From: Gammaproteobacteria bacterium | Lineage (GTDB): Bacteria > Pseudomonadota > Gammaproteobacteria > SZUA-229 | Reading direction: 5' to 3' | Length of the DNA: 45,426 nt | Assembly (NCBI GenBank): GCA_029882395.1 | Contig: JAOUKT010000018.1 | Span: forward strand, 1-45,426 | In this document: positions 35,221 through 43,024 of the stretch, in pieces | How the letters are laid out: each line of letters opens with the position of its first letter | Position numbering within the stretch: position 1 is the stretch's first letter | Translations under genes and position numbers: made by a program | Notes under the pieces: model-generated | What the model was told of the DNA's origin: nothing | What the model saw: the letters and a program-made list of their open reading frames with translations, nothing else | Databases searched by the model: none

Positions 35221-35547
35221 ATGAAAAATTCAATATCTGTGTTTTTATCACAGGCCGGCCCTATCCGTAATTTGCTCTACATACTCGCCATTATTACCAT
35301 CGTTTTTAAACCCGACAACAGTAGCAGCCTTGACCTTGAGGGCTTGAATTTTATACCCACCCTGGTTTTACCTGTTATTGCGCCTTTACTGGTTACCGGC
35401 TTTTTTCTTGATATATTGATGTCACGCATTTACTCATCAGAGCAAGCCCATGAAATAAAAAACAAGTTCAGCAAGATCATCAAGACTGATTTTATTTTCG
35501 CAACACTCTTGTTGTTACTCTGGGTACCTTACATGGTCGCCATGTAA
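35221..35547 (+). CDS. Small membrane protein of unknown function (108 residues)
   Basis: The product has three hydrophobic segments: NLLYILAIITIVF, FIPTLVLPVIAPLLVTGFFL and FIFATLLLLLWVPYMVA. Between the second and third is a charged loop (SSEQAHEIKNKFSKIIK). I do not recognise a family. It is convergent with fixH, 12 bases from its stop. The ribosome binding site is weak. Confidence 0.65.
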   Translation: MKNSISVFLSQAGPIRNLLYILAIITIVFKPDNSSSLDLEGLNFIPTLVLPVIAPLLVTGFFLDILMSRIYSSEQAHEIKNKFSKIIKTDFIFATLLLLLWVPYMVAM

Positions 35548-35559
35548 ACCCGCACACGG

Positions 35560-36072
35560 CTATTTAAGATTAGGTGAAAGCTGACTATTGCTTTGTGTAT
35601 TGAGATCAACCCGACCCAGAATCCTCCAGCTCTTATCCTCCGGTTCTAATAGAATATTCCAGCTGCCGCTTATCTTTGCGTCTAACTTAGATTGATAAGC
35701 GTTTGCGGCAAATGTCTCTAAAACAAGGTCTATATCTCGCTGACTTTGTGTCGGGTGAATCAGTCTTAGTCGCAAAACAGGCTCTTTGATCTGCTTTTGA
35801 AAACGAACTTTAAGCTGGCCTGGTTCAAAGTAGGCTGTTGCAGCCAGCTCCAGGTCACGCGCCAGCTGATCACGCTGCAAGGTCTGGTTAATGCCCAGCC
35901 CCTGTTTGTAATAGTCATCCACGACTAAACCATCATCACTGTTAATCGCAATATTGATAGTAATGATACCGGCGATTACTGCTGTCAGTGGCGGCGTAAT
36001 CACCATCCACACCATCCACTGTTTATACCAGGGTGTATTTTCATTTATCTCATTTTTCATGGTCGTGATCAT
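35560..36072 (-). CDS. fixH: FixH family protein (cbb3 oxidase assembly)
   Basis: FixH/CcoH proteins assist maturation of cbb3 oxidase. This 170-residue protein has one N-terminal helix (WMVWMVITPPLTAVIAGIITI) and the family motif NSDDGLVVDDYYKQGLGIN just after it. The rest is a periplasmic beta domain that resembles copper-binding folds. It is last in the ccoNOQP-ccoG order on the minus strand, 23 bases from ccoG. ATG 36072 or 36060 could be the start. Confidence 0.93.
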   Translation of the reverse strand: MITTMKNEINENTPWYKQWMVWMVITPPLTAVIAGIITINIAINSDDGLVVDDYYKQGLGINQTLQRDQLARDLELAATAYFEPGQLKVRFQKQIKEPVLRLRLIHPTQSQRDIDLVLETFAANAYQSKLDAKISGSWNILLEPEDKSWRILGRVDLNTQSNSQLSPNLK

Positions 36073-36095
36073 AGCATTTACTCTTGAAATTTGTG

Positions 36096-37499
36096 TTAAT
36101 TAAAAACCGGACCCAGGAAACGACCACCGACTTCGATTGAAATGGCATCGTCATCGATTGCATTCAGATAAAATATTAATTTTGTGCTGGCTGCTTTCAG
36201 ATATTCGGGATTCACCTGAATCCTGATCGGATAAGTTACTACCGTGCCGGCTTCAACCAGAATTCCTTTGTTTGGCTTTTTCACTAGCAAGCCTTCAACC
36301 CCGCCGACAGCAAGTGAATAACGGTGGTCTTTTAAATCCATGTTCATGACTTTTAATGTATAGACATTTTCGATCATGCCTTCATCTGTCTCGCGATACA
36401 GCGAACTCCGGTCGCGAATAATATCCAGCCCCAGCGGCACGCGCTGAGCAATTGAAGCCAGCAAGGCCAGGGTGGAGACGGCTAGCAAAACCACATAGAT
36501 AATCACACGCGGCCTGAAAAAACTTTCTTTCTTTCCGTCCAGCGCATTTTCGGTGGTATAGCTGACCAGGTTTTTCTCATAACCCATTTTCTCCATGACT
36601 TCATTGCACACATCAACACAGGCAGCGCAACCTATGCACTGGTATTGCAAACCATCACGGATATCAATTCCGGTCGGACAGACCTGTACACACAACGAAC
36701 AGTCAACACAGGCACCCTTACCTTCGGCTATATAATCACTGCCTTTTTTTCGCGAACCGCGGGGCTCCCCGCGTTTTTCATCATAAGAAATAACAAGTGT
36801 ATTTTTATCAAACATCGCACTCTGAAAACGCGCATACGGACACATGTACATGCAAACCTGTTCACGCATCCAGCCTGCATTTCCATATGTTGCAAAACCA
36901 TAAAACAATACCCAGAATATTTCCCATGGCCCAAGCTCTAAGCTCAGCGTTCTTTCGCTTAACTCTGCAATCGGTGTAAACCAGCCAACAAAAACAAAGC
37001 CTGTCAGCAAAGAAAAACTTAACCAGATAAAATGTTTTGTAAATTTCAGGCGAAACTTAGCCCAGCTCCAGCCGGCTTTATCCAGCTTTATCTGGCTTGC
37101 CCGCGAACCCTCTACTTTTCTTTCAATCCAGAGAAAGGCTTCCGTCCAGACTGTTTGTGGACAGGCATAACCACACCAGACTCTCCCTGCCAGTGCGGTG
37201 ACCAGAAACAAGGCAATGGCAGCAATGATTAACAGCGCTGCCAGATAGATGAAATCCTGTGGCCAGAATATCCATTCAAAGATATAAAATTTACGCGCCG
37301 GCAAATCAAATAGAATAGCTTGCCTGCCATTCCACTGCAGTAGTGGACCGAGATAATATATACCCAGCAAGATCATCACACCGCTGAAGCGTAAGCTTGC
37401 AAAAATTCCGGTTACCTGCCGCGGGAAAATTTTCTTGCGCTTGGCGTAGACTTCTTCAAGCGGCGTCATTTCGACGTCTTGAGTATTTTTTTCTGTCAT
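36096..37499 (-). CDS. ccoG: CcoG/FixG/RdxA ferredoxin-type cupric reductase
   Basis: This 467-residue membrane protein has about five helices and two ferredoxin-type cluster regions. Early on, CGYACPQTVWTEAF (CxxxCP with TVWTE) is the family hallmark. Later, CVDCSLCVQVCPTGIDIRDG and CIGCAACVDVCNEVMEKMG carry the two [4Fe-4S] sets. A C-terminal Ig-like domain follows. CcoG reduces Cu(II) to Cu(I) to load the copper site of cbb3 oxidase. It lies between the small membrane gene and fixH. Confidence 0.95.
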   Translation of the reverse strand: MTEKNTQDVEMTPLEEVYAKRKKIFPRQVTGIFASLRFSGVMILLGIYYLGPLLQWNGRQAILFDLPARKFYIFEWIFWPQDFIYLAALLIIAAIALFLVTALAGRVWCGYACPQTVWTEAFLWIERKVEGSRASQIKLDKAGWSWAKFRLKFTKHFIWLSFSLLTGFVFVGWFTPIAELSERTLSLELGPWEIFWVLFYGFATYGNAGWMREQVCMYMCPYARFQSAMFDKNTLVISYDEKRGEPRGSRKKGSDYIAEGKGACVDCSLCVQVCPTGIDIRDGLQYQCIGCAACVDVCNEVMEKMGYEKNLVSYTTENALDGKKESFFRPRVIIYVVLLAVSTLALLASIAQRVPLGLDIIRDRSSLYRETDEGMIENVYTLKVMNMDLKDHRYSLAVGGVEGLLVKKPNKGILVEAGTVVTYPIRIQVNPEYLKAASTKLIFYLNAIDDDAISIEVGGRFLGPVFN

Positions 37500-37555
37500 T
37501 GATATCTCAGGCTTTAATTAAATTTATGTTTTGGCTCCGGCCTTCGGTACCAGAA

Positions 37556-37807
37556 CTATTTACTGCATGGTTTCAAAAAATAGCACGTCAGTACACTATT
37601 GAGCGAGGTAAGCAGCCAGAACATAAAGAAACCAATGGAATAATAACCCATGCGGCTGATATCCGAGCCACCGATGCAAGCGATAATTTCTACAGGGTCA
37701 AAGAGCGTAAAAAACAAAATCGTTGCGATTCCGGAAACCACAAATGACGGCCAAAGAATCGCCACGATTCTCTGTATTTTGGGAACACTTTTACTCGTTT
37801 CGGACAT
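37556..37807 (-). CDS. Two-helix membrane protein in the cco cluster (83 residues)
   Basis: This protein has a cytoplasmic start (MSETSKSVPKIQRI), a helix (AILWPSFVVSGIATILFFT), a short acidic loop (DPVEIIACIGGSDISRMG) and a second helix (YYSIGFFMFWLLTSLNSVL) followed by CYFLKPCSK. Similar small membrane genes occur between ccoP and ccoG in other gammaproteobacteria, but I do not know a function. It is 87 bases downstream of ccoP, with a hairpin between. An assembly or stability role in cbb3 oxidase is an inference from position. Confidence 0.8.
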   Translation of the reverse strand: MSETSKSVPKIQRIVAILWPSFVVSGIATILFFTLFDPVEIIACIGGSDISRMGYYSIGFFMFWLLTSLNSVLTCYFLKPCSK

Positions 37808-37856
37808 AATGTCTCCGTATTAATATCACAACAAAGGGGAGTTTTTATTACACTGC

Positions 37857-37882
37857 GTTCACTCTCCGGGCGGAGAGTGAAC
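37857..37882 (-). terminator. Intercistronic hairpin downstream of ccoP
   Basis: GTTCACTCTCC pairs perfectly with GGAGAGTGAAC around GGGC, 12 bases past the ccoP stop. On the minus strand no T run follows, so it may stabilise the ccoNOQP message or cut expression of the downstream genes rather than end all transcription. Confidence 0.6.
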
Positions 37883-37894
37883 ACCCAATACAAG

Positions 37895-38779
37895 CTACTT
37901 AGACAGGCTGTATATATAAGCTGACAACAAATGAACCTTGTCTTCGCCGAGGAACTCGCGATGCGCTGGCATCACACCATTACGACCTTTTGTCACAGAT
38001 TGAATGATGTGGGCTTTAGTCGAACCATAAAGCCATGTTTTGTCGGTCAGATTAGGCGCACCGATAAAGATGTTACCTTTAGCATCTGCACCGTGACAGG
38101 CCACACACTGTGCTTCAAAGATAGTTTTACCTGCAGCAGCTTTATCAGCATCTGCTTTGCGACCACTCAGCGTCATCACATGATTGCTAACCGCTTCGAT
38201 GCCTTTCTCGCCTAGATGAGCAAAGCCTGGCATGGCCCCGCGACGTCCATCCAGAATGCTGGCTTTAATCTGCTCAGGCTGGCCACCATAAATCCAGTCA
38301 TTATCCGACAGGTTTGGATAGCCTTGCGAACCACGAGCATCCGAACCATGACAGGTTGCACAGTAGGTCATGAACAAGCGGCGACCACTGTCCATCGCCG
38401 TTTTATTGCTGACTAGTTTTTCTGCATCCTGCTTGGCATAAGCGGAGAAAATCGGACCGTAGGTTTCTTTAGCGGCTTTCATTTCAGCTTCATACTGGCC
38501 TGTTTGAGTCCAGCCAGCAGTCCCCTTGTAGGCACCAAAACCCGGATAAATAATAATATACGCCAGTCCAAATACGATGGTGATGTAAAACAACCATAAC
38601 CACCATCGCGGCATCGGGTTATTCAGTTCCTGTAAATCATCATCCCAGGTATGACCTGTGACCGAGCCTTTCGCGGCTTCGCCTTTCTTCGGTCTCGATG
38701 CCCACCAGATAAGCCATACACAACCCAGTATATTGGCCAGCGCTATCACAATAACCCAGCCACTCCAAAAATTACTCAT
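37895..38779 (-). CDS. ccoP: cbb3 cytochrome c oxidase subunit III (CcoP)
   Basis: CcoP is a membrane-anchored dihaem cytochrome c that feeds electrons to the oxidase. The 294-residue protein has two N-terminal helices (about 5-27 and 59-80). The haem sites are CATCH at 140-144 and CVACH at 225-229, with GAMPGF and NGVMPAH supplying the axial Met ligands. The two-helix form is the usual longer CcoP. It is separated from ccoQ by two bases. Confidence 0.97.
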   Translation of the reverse strand: MSNFWSGWVIVIALANILGCVWLIWWASRPKKGEAAKGSVTGHTWDDDLQELNNPMPRWWLWLFYITIVFGLAYIIIYPGFGAYKGTAGWTQTGQYEAEMKAAKETYGPIFSAYAKQDAEKLVSNKTAMDSGRRLFMTYCATCHGSDARGSQGYPNLSDNDWIYGGQPEQIKASILDGRRGAMPGFAHLGEKGIEAVSNHVMTLSGRKADADKAAAGKTIFEAQCVACHGADAKGNIFIGAPNLTDKTWLYGSTKAHIIQSVTKGRNGVMPAHREFLGEDKVHLLSAYIYSLSK

Positions 38780-38781
38780 GT

Positions 38782-38985
38782 TTATTCTCCACTCAATGAT
38801 TTTTTATCACTGGTTTTTTCTGCCATGGATGCTGCATGCATTTGTTCTTCTTTTTCATCGAACAGTGAATTGGCCGCATTACTAAATTTTGATTTATTGC
38901 TGCGGCTCCATGCCCATGCCCAGATGCCGACAAAAATAATCAGCAGGGCAACAGTGTAAAACGATCTGAAATCTGTCATGTCCAT
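38782..38985 (-). CDS. ccoQ: cbb3 oxidase small subunit (CcoQ/FixQ)
   Basis: This 67-residue protein has one membrane helix (YTVALLIIFVGIWAWAW) and a charged cytoplasmic tail rich in Asn, Lys and Glu, as CcoQ/FixQ proteins have. It stabilises cbb3 oxidase, notably in the presence of oxygen. It is tightly spaced between ccoO (5 bases) and ccoP (2 bases). Confidence 0.94.
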   Translation of the reverse strand: MDMTDFRSFYTVALLIIFVGIWAWAWSRSNKSKFSNAANSLFDEKEEQMHAASMAEKTSDKKSLSGE

Positions 38986-38990
38986 CTGCG

Positions 38991-39599
38991 TTATCTCCGT
39001 GTTTTCAGCGCTGTACCCAGGTCTTGCAGGTAAGCAATCAGCGCATCCATTTCAGTTTTACCTTCGACCTCAGATTTTGCGTTGGCTATTTCTTCATCGC
39101 TATAAGGCAGACCCACTCTACGCAATGCTGTCATTTTTCCAGCTGTGCCATCCGCATCGATCATCTCTTCTGCCAGCCAGGGGAACGAAGGCATGTTGGA
39201 TTCGGGCACAACATCACGCGGGTTCATTAAATGCGCACGATGCCAGTCATCACTGTAACGGCCGCCAACACGATGCAAATCAGGCCCGGTGCGTTTTGAG
39301 CCCCACTGGAACGGGTGATCATAAACATACTCTCCGGCTACCGAATAATGGCCATAACGCTCTGTCTCGGCACGGAAAGGCCTGATCATTTGTGAATGGC
39401 AGTTATAACAACCCTCACGAATGTAAATGTCACGGCCTTCGACTCGTAATGCCGAATAGGGTTTCAAACCTTCAACCGGCTCTGTTGTTTCCTGTAAGAA
39501 AAACAGCGGTACGATTTCAGCCAGCCCGCCAAAACTGATGACAACAATAATCAGTATTGCCATCAGACCTATATTTTTTTCAACTACTTCATGACTCAT
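38991..39599 (-). CDS. ccoO: cbb3 cytochrome c oxidase subunit II (CcoO)
   Basis: CcoO is a membrane-anchored monohaem cytochrome c. The 202-residue protein has an N-terminal helix ([20 protein letters not shown]), then [17 protein letters not shown] with the haem-binding CYNCH at 64-68. [20 protein letters not shown] and the Met in ESNMPSFPW follow as in the family. It lies 11 bases after ccoN. Confidence 0.97.
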   Translation of the reverse strand: MSHEVVEKNIGLMAILIIVVISFGGLAEIVPLFFLQETTEPVEGLKPYSALRVEGRDIYIREGCYNCHSQMIRPFRAETERYGHYSVAGEYVYDHPFQWGSKRTGPDLHRVGGRYSDDWHRAHLMNPRDVVPESNMPSFPWLAEEMIDADGTAGKMTALRRVGLPYSDEEIANAKSEVEGKTEMDALIAYLQDLGTALKTRR

Positions 39600-39610
39600 G
39601 TCTGATCTCC

Positions 39611-41035
39611 TTAAGCTGTTCTGGTTGCAGGTTCATCAGACGCATGTAAAGTGCTTGGACCTGTAATAGTTTTATAAACGTTGTACGCCATGATCAGCAT
39701 TCCGATAAAGAACAGCAGACCACCCACCAGACGAATAGTGTAATAAGGATACATTCGTGCCAGCGATTCAACGAAGCTGTAGGTCAATGTGCCATCACTA
39801 TTAACCGCGCGCCACATCAAACCCTGCATGATGCCGGAGACCCACATTGAGGCGATATAAAGCACGATGCCTATTGTGGCAATCCAGAAATGATTCTCAA
39901 TCAGGCGCGTGCTGTACATAGCCTCTTTACCGAATACTTTTGGAATCAGCATGTATATTGCACCGATAGTCACCAGCGCAACCCAGCCTAAGGCACCTGA
40001 ATGCACGTGACCGATCGTCCAGTCAGTGAAGTGCGACAACGCATTGACTGTCTTGATCGACATCATCGGCCCTTCAAACGTCGACATGCCATAAAAAGAC
40101 AATGAAACAATTAAGAAACGCAGGATAGGATCGGTACGCAATTTATGCCATGCGCCCGACAAGGTCATAATACCGTTGATCATGCCACCCCAGGAAGGCG
40201 CCAGCAGGATCAGTGAGAAAGCCATGCCGACCGACTGCGCCCAGTCAGGCAAAGTGCTGTAATGCAGATGATGCGGACCGGCCCACATATATGTTGAGAT
40301 CAAAGCCCAGAAATGCACTACCGATAAACGATACGAGAACACCGGACGGCCTGCCTGCTTTGGCACGAAATAATACATGATGCCAAGAAAACCAGCGGTT
40401 AAGAAAAAGCCCACCGCATTGTGCCCGTACCACCACTGCACCATCGCGTCGATGGTGCCGGAATAAGCAGAATATGATTTCATCAAGCTCACCGGCATTG
40501 CCGCTGAGTTAACGATATGTAAAATCGCTACCGTAAGGATAAACGCGCCGTAAAACCAGTTGGCAACATAAATATGAGGGGTCTTGCGCTTCATAATCGT
40601 GCCAAAGAAAACCACTGCATAACTGACCCAGACCACGGCGATTAAGATATCAATCGGCCATTCCAGCTCGGCGTATTCTTTACCACTGGTATAACCCAGC
40701 GGCAATGTAATCGCTGCAAGCACTATCACCAGCATCCAGCCCCAGAATGTAAACTCGGCCAGCCTGCCGCCAAACAAACGAGCCTGACATGTACGTTGCA
40801 CCACGTAATACGAGGTTGCGAACAATGCCGAGCCACCGAAGGCAAAAATGACCGCGTTGGTATGCAGAGGGCGTAATCGCCCAAAATGCAGCCAGGGCAA
40901 ATCAAAACTGATTGAAGGCCAGATCAATTGCGCTGCAATGATCACACCCACCAACATGCCGACAATACCCCAGACCACGGTCATGACCGAGAACTGACGA
41001 ACGACGCGATAATTATATGTGGTTTCGTTTTCCAT
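39611..41035 (-). CDS. ccoN: cbb3 cytochrome c oxidase subunit I (CcoN)
   Basis: CcoN is the catalytic subunit that reduces oxygen with high affinity and pumps protons. The 474-residue protein has twelve helices and the cbb3 haem-copper motifs: [17 protein letters not shown] (low-spin haem His), [18 protein letters not shown] with the copper His and the Tyr that crosslinks nearby, AGPHHLHYS with the paired copper His residues, and [14 protein letters not shown] with the two haem His residues. The start ATG at 41035 is followed by [14 protein letters not shown], typical. The Anr/FNR-type promoter lies about 78 bases before the start. First gene of ccoNOQP. Confidence 0.98.
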   Translation of the reverse strand: MENETTYNYRVVRQFSVMTVVWGIVGMLVGVIIAAQLIWPSISFDLPWLHFGRLRPLHTNAVIFAFGGSALFATSYYVVQRTCQARLFGGRLAEFTFWGWMLVIVLAAITLPLGYTSGKEYAELEWPIDILIAVVWVSYAVVFFGTIMKRKTPHIYVANWFYGAFILTVAILHIVNSAAMPVSLMKSYSAYSGTIDAMVQWWYGHNAVGFFLTAGFLGIMYYFVPKQAGRPVFSYRLSVVHFWALISTYMWAGPHHLHYSTLPDWAQSVGMAFSLILLAPSWGGMINGIMTLSGAWHKLRTDPILRFLIVSLSFYGMSTFEGPMMSIKTVNALSHFTDWTIGHVHSGALGWVALVTIGAIYMLIPKVFGKEAMYSTRLIENHFWIATIGIVLYIASMWVSGIMQGLMWRAVNSDGTLTYSFVESLARMYPYYTIRLVGGLLFFIGMLIMAYNVYKTITGPSTLHASDEPATRTA

Positions 41036-41119
41036 ATTCTTGTTTTCTCTGCTTTTCTAGCTTGTTAAAGAAATACGTAACCCAAAGCACGACACTGACA
41101 CGGCTTTAGGTGCATTAAG

Positions 41120-41161
41120 AGAATAAAAAAACAGCGCGAGATAAACCATGACATGGATCAA
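41120..41161 (-). promoter_or_regulatory. Anr/FNR-dependent promoter of ccoNOQP (site plus -10)
   Basis: On the minus strand TTGAT-CCAT-GTCAT (41161-41148) has a perfect left half and a partial right half. TATTCT at 41125-41120 lies exactly where the -10 belongs for a site centred at -41.5, with a predicted start at 41113. ccoN operons are classic Anr/FNR targets. Confidence 0.6.
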
Positions 41162-41270
41162 CATCTAACGCATTAGCAATACTTAATATTCCCTTTGTTT
41201 GGCTATCGCATCGATTTAATACTTGAATAAATTTCATGCTGATAGTGATAATATGTAATAGCACAATAAA

Positions 41271-41312
41271 TTGATTTTTATCATAAAACAGGCTCCACAA
41301 TTAAATTAATAT
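41271..41312 (+). promoter_or_regulatory. Anr/FNR-dependent promoter of hemN (site plus -10)
   Basis: TTGAT-TTTT-ATCAT (41271-41284) matches the consensus at nine of ten positions. TAATAT at 41307-41312 sits exactly at the class II -10 position, predicting a start at 41319 and a 24-base leader before ATG 41343. hemN is a known Anr/FNR target in related bacteria. Confidence 0.75.
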
Positions 41313-41342
41313 TTGCAGCAATACAAATCAGGCCCCCCAATT

Positions 41343-42731
41343 ATGAACACATTAACACTCAGCAAAGAGCAATTTGAGCGCTATAACACCAGCGGCCCGC
41401 GTTACACCTCCTACCCGACTGCGATTGAGTTTCATGAGCAGTTTAGCCAGAGCGACTATGAGACTGCCGCACGGCGCAGTAATGCTGACAATAACAAGCC
41501 GTTATCGCTTTATTACCATATACCCTTTTGTGATACGGTTTGTTTTTACTGCGCCTGCAACAAAATTGCCACTAAAGACCGTACAAAAGCGGAAAACTAT
41601 TTAAACGCATTATTTAAAGAAATTGAAATCCAGTCCGGGCTCTATCATAAAGACCGCGTCGTTGACCAGCTCCACCTAGGTGGTGGCACACCCACTTTCA
41701 TTAGCCTGCAACAAATGCAAGCCCTGTTTAATAAAACCGCCCAGCATTTTAATTTGCGCAATGACGACAAAGGCGAATATTCAATTGAAATCGACCCCCG
41801 CGAATGCAGCACCGAAATGGTTGCCGGCTTGCGAGAGATTGGCTTTAACCGCCTTAGCCTTGGCGTACAGGATTTTGATGCTCAGGTCCAGAAAGCGGTC
41901 AACCGAATTCAGCCTGAGGAACTCACCTATCGCACCATTGAAGCAGCCAGAGCCAATGACTTTCATTCGGTCAGTGTTGACTTGATTTACGGCCTGCCTT
42001 TGCAGAGCATTGACAGCTTTGCCATTACGCTGGATAAAATAATTGCAACCTCGGTTGACAGAATTTCACTCTTCAATTACGCACACCTGCCGCATGTCTT
42101 TAAACCACAACGGCGCATCAACGAAGATCAGCTACCCGCGGCTGAAGATAAATTAATCATCTTCAACCAGAGCATTCAGCAGCTTACCGATGCCGGTTAT
42201 GTCTATGTTGGAATGGATCACTTTGCCAAAGCAGACGACCCAATGGCCATCGCACAAATCAATGGCGAGCTGCATAGAAACTTCCAGGGCTATTCCACTC
42301 ACGCCCAGTGCGACATGGTTGCCATGGGTGTTTCGTCCATTAGTGAGGTCAATAATGTTTACAGCCAAAACACAAAGGTTCTGGAAGAGTACTATGACGC
42401 GCTACAGCACAATCGCTTACCGATTCAAAAAGGCATACAACTGTCCGCCGATGACATGCTCAGAAAACACATCATCGAACAACTAATGTGTAACTTCCAG
42501 CTTGACTATGCCAGCATTGAAGCGAGTTATAATATAAATTTTAAGACCTATTTTAAAAACGAGCTGCAGTCCCTGCAGTCCATGCATGATGACGATTTGT
42601 TAATACTTGAAGAAAACAAACTCTCGATCAATTTACTGGGGCGCTTACTGATCCGAAATATTTGCATGATTTTCGATATCTATTTGCAAAATGAAAAGAC
42701 CAAAGGCCAACGATTCTCAAAAGTCATTTAG
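41343..42731 (+). CDS. hemN: Oxygen-independent coproporphyrinogen III oxidase (HemN)
   Basis: This radical-SAM enzyme decarboxylates coproporphyrinogen III without oxygen. The 462-residue protein has RYNTSGPRYTSYPT, the cluster motif in IPFCDTVCFYCACN (C-x3-C-x2-C then Cys), LGGGTPTF, DPRECSTEMV, and DLIYGLPLQS. The final FQGYSTHAQCDMVAMGVSSIS is typical of true HemN rather than HemW. I chose ATG 41343 over TTG 41313 because the predicted transcription start at 41319 would exclude the TTG. Divergent from ccoNOQP. Confidence 0.96.
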   Translation: MNTLTLSKEQFERYNTSGPRYTSYPTAIEFHEQFSQSDYETAARRSNADNNKPLSLYYHIPFCDTVCFYCACNKIATKDRTKAENYLNALFKEIEIQSGLYHKDRVVDQLHLGGGTPTFISLQQMQALFNKTAQHFNLRNDDKGEYSIEIDPRECSTEMVAGLREIGFNRLSLGVQDFDAQVQKAVNRIQPEELTYRTIEAARANDFHSVSVDLIYGLPLQSIDSFAITLDKIIATSVDRISLFNYAHLPHVFKPQRRINEDQLPAAEDKLIIFNQSIQQLTDAGYVYVGMDHFAKADDPMAIAQINGELHRNFQGYSTHAQCDMVAMGVSSISEVNNVYSQNTKVLEEYYDALQHNRLPIQKGIQLSADDMLRKHIIEQLMCNFQLDYASIEASYNINFKTYFKNELQSLQSMHDDDLLILEENKLSINLLGRLLIRNICMIFDIYLQNEKTKGQRFSKVI

Positions 42732-42763
42732 CCGGTGCTTACCCACAGCTCAGCTGATAAATT

Positions 42764-42800
42764 GCTAAAAGGCATTCAATTGAAAATGATGCCTTTTAGC
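42764..42800 (+). terminator. Hairpin downstream of hemN
   Basis: GCTAAAAGGCAT pairs perfectly over 12 bp with ATGCCTTTTAGC around a 13-base loop, 32 bases past the hemN stop. No long T run follows, so termination is likely but not certain. Confidence 0.65.
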
Positions 42801-42929
42801 AGGCTCATCAACACGGCAGGCAGTCAAAAATTAACCTTACATTGTTTGCTGAATTGATCGCGCAACGCCTCACTTCAGGCGGCAGCAATGACCGCCAAAA
42901 CCAGGCAATCAACTAATACTTAATCTGGA

Positions 42930-42957
42930 TTGAATAAGTACTTTTATCACCTATAAT
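42930..42957 (+). promoter_or_regulatory. Putative sigma-70 promoter of the histidine kinase gene
   Basis: TTGAAT (42930-42935), a 16-base spacer and TATAAT (42952-42957) lie 68 bases before the start codon at 43025. The match is good for a housekeeping promoter. Confidence 0.55.
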
Positions 42958-43024
42958 CAATAAAGATACTAACATCAATTACCCGTCAGAGACTGCCGCA
43001 CAGCTCTGTCAAACGAGCACTTAA

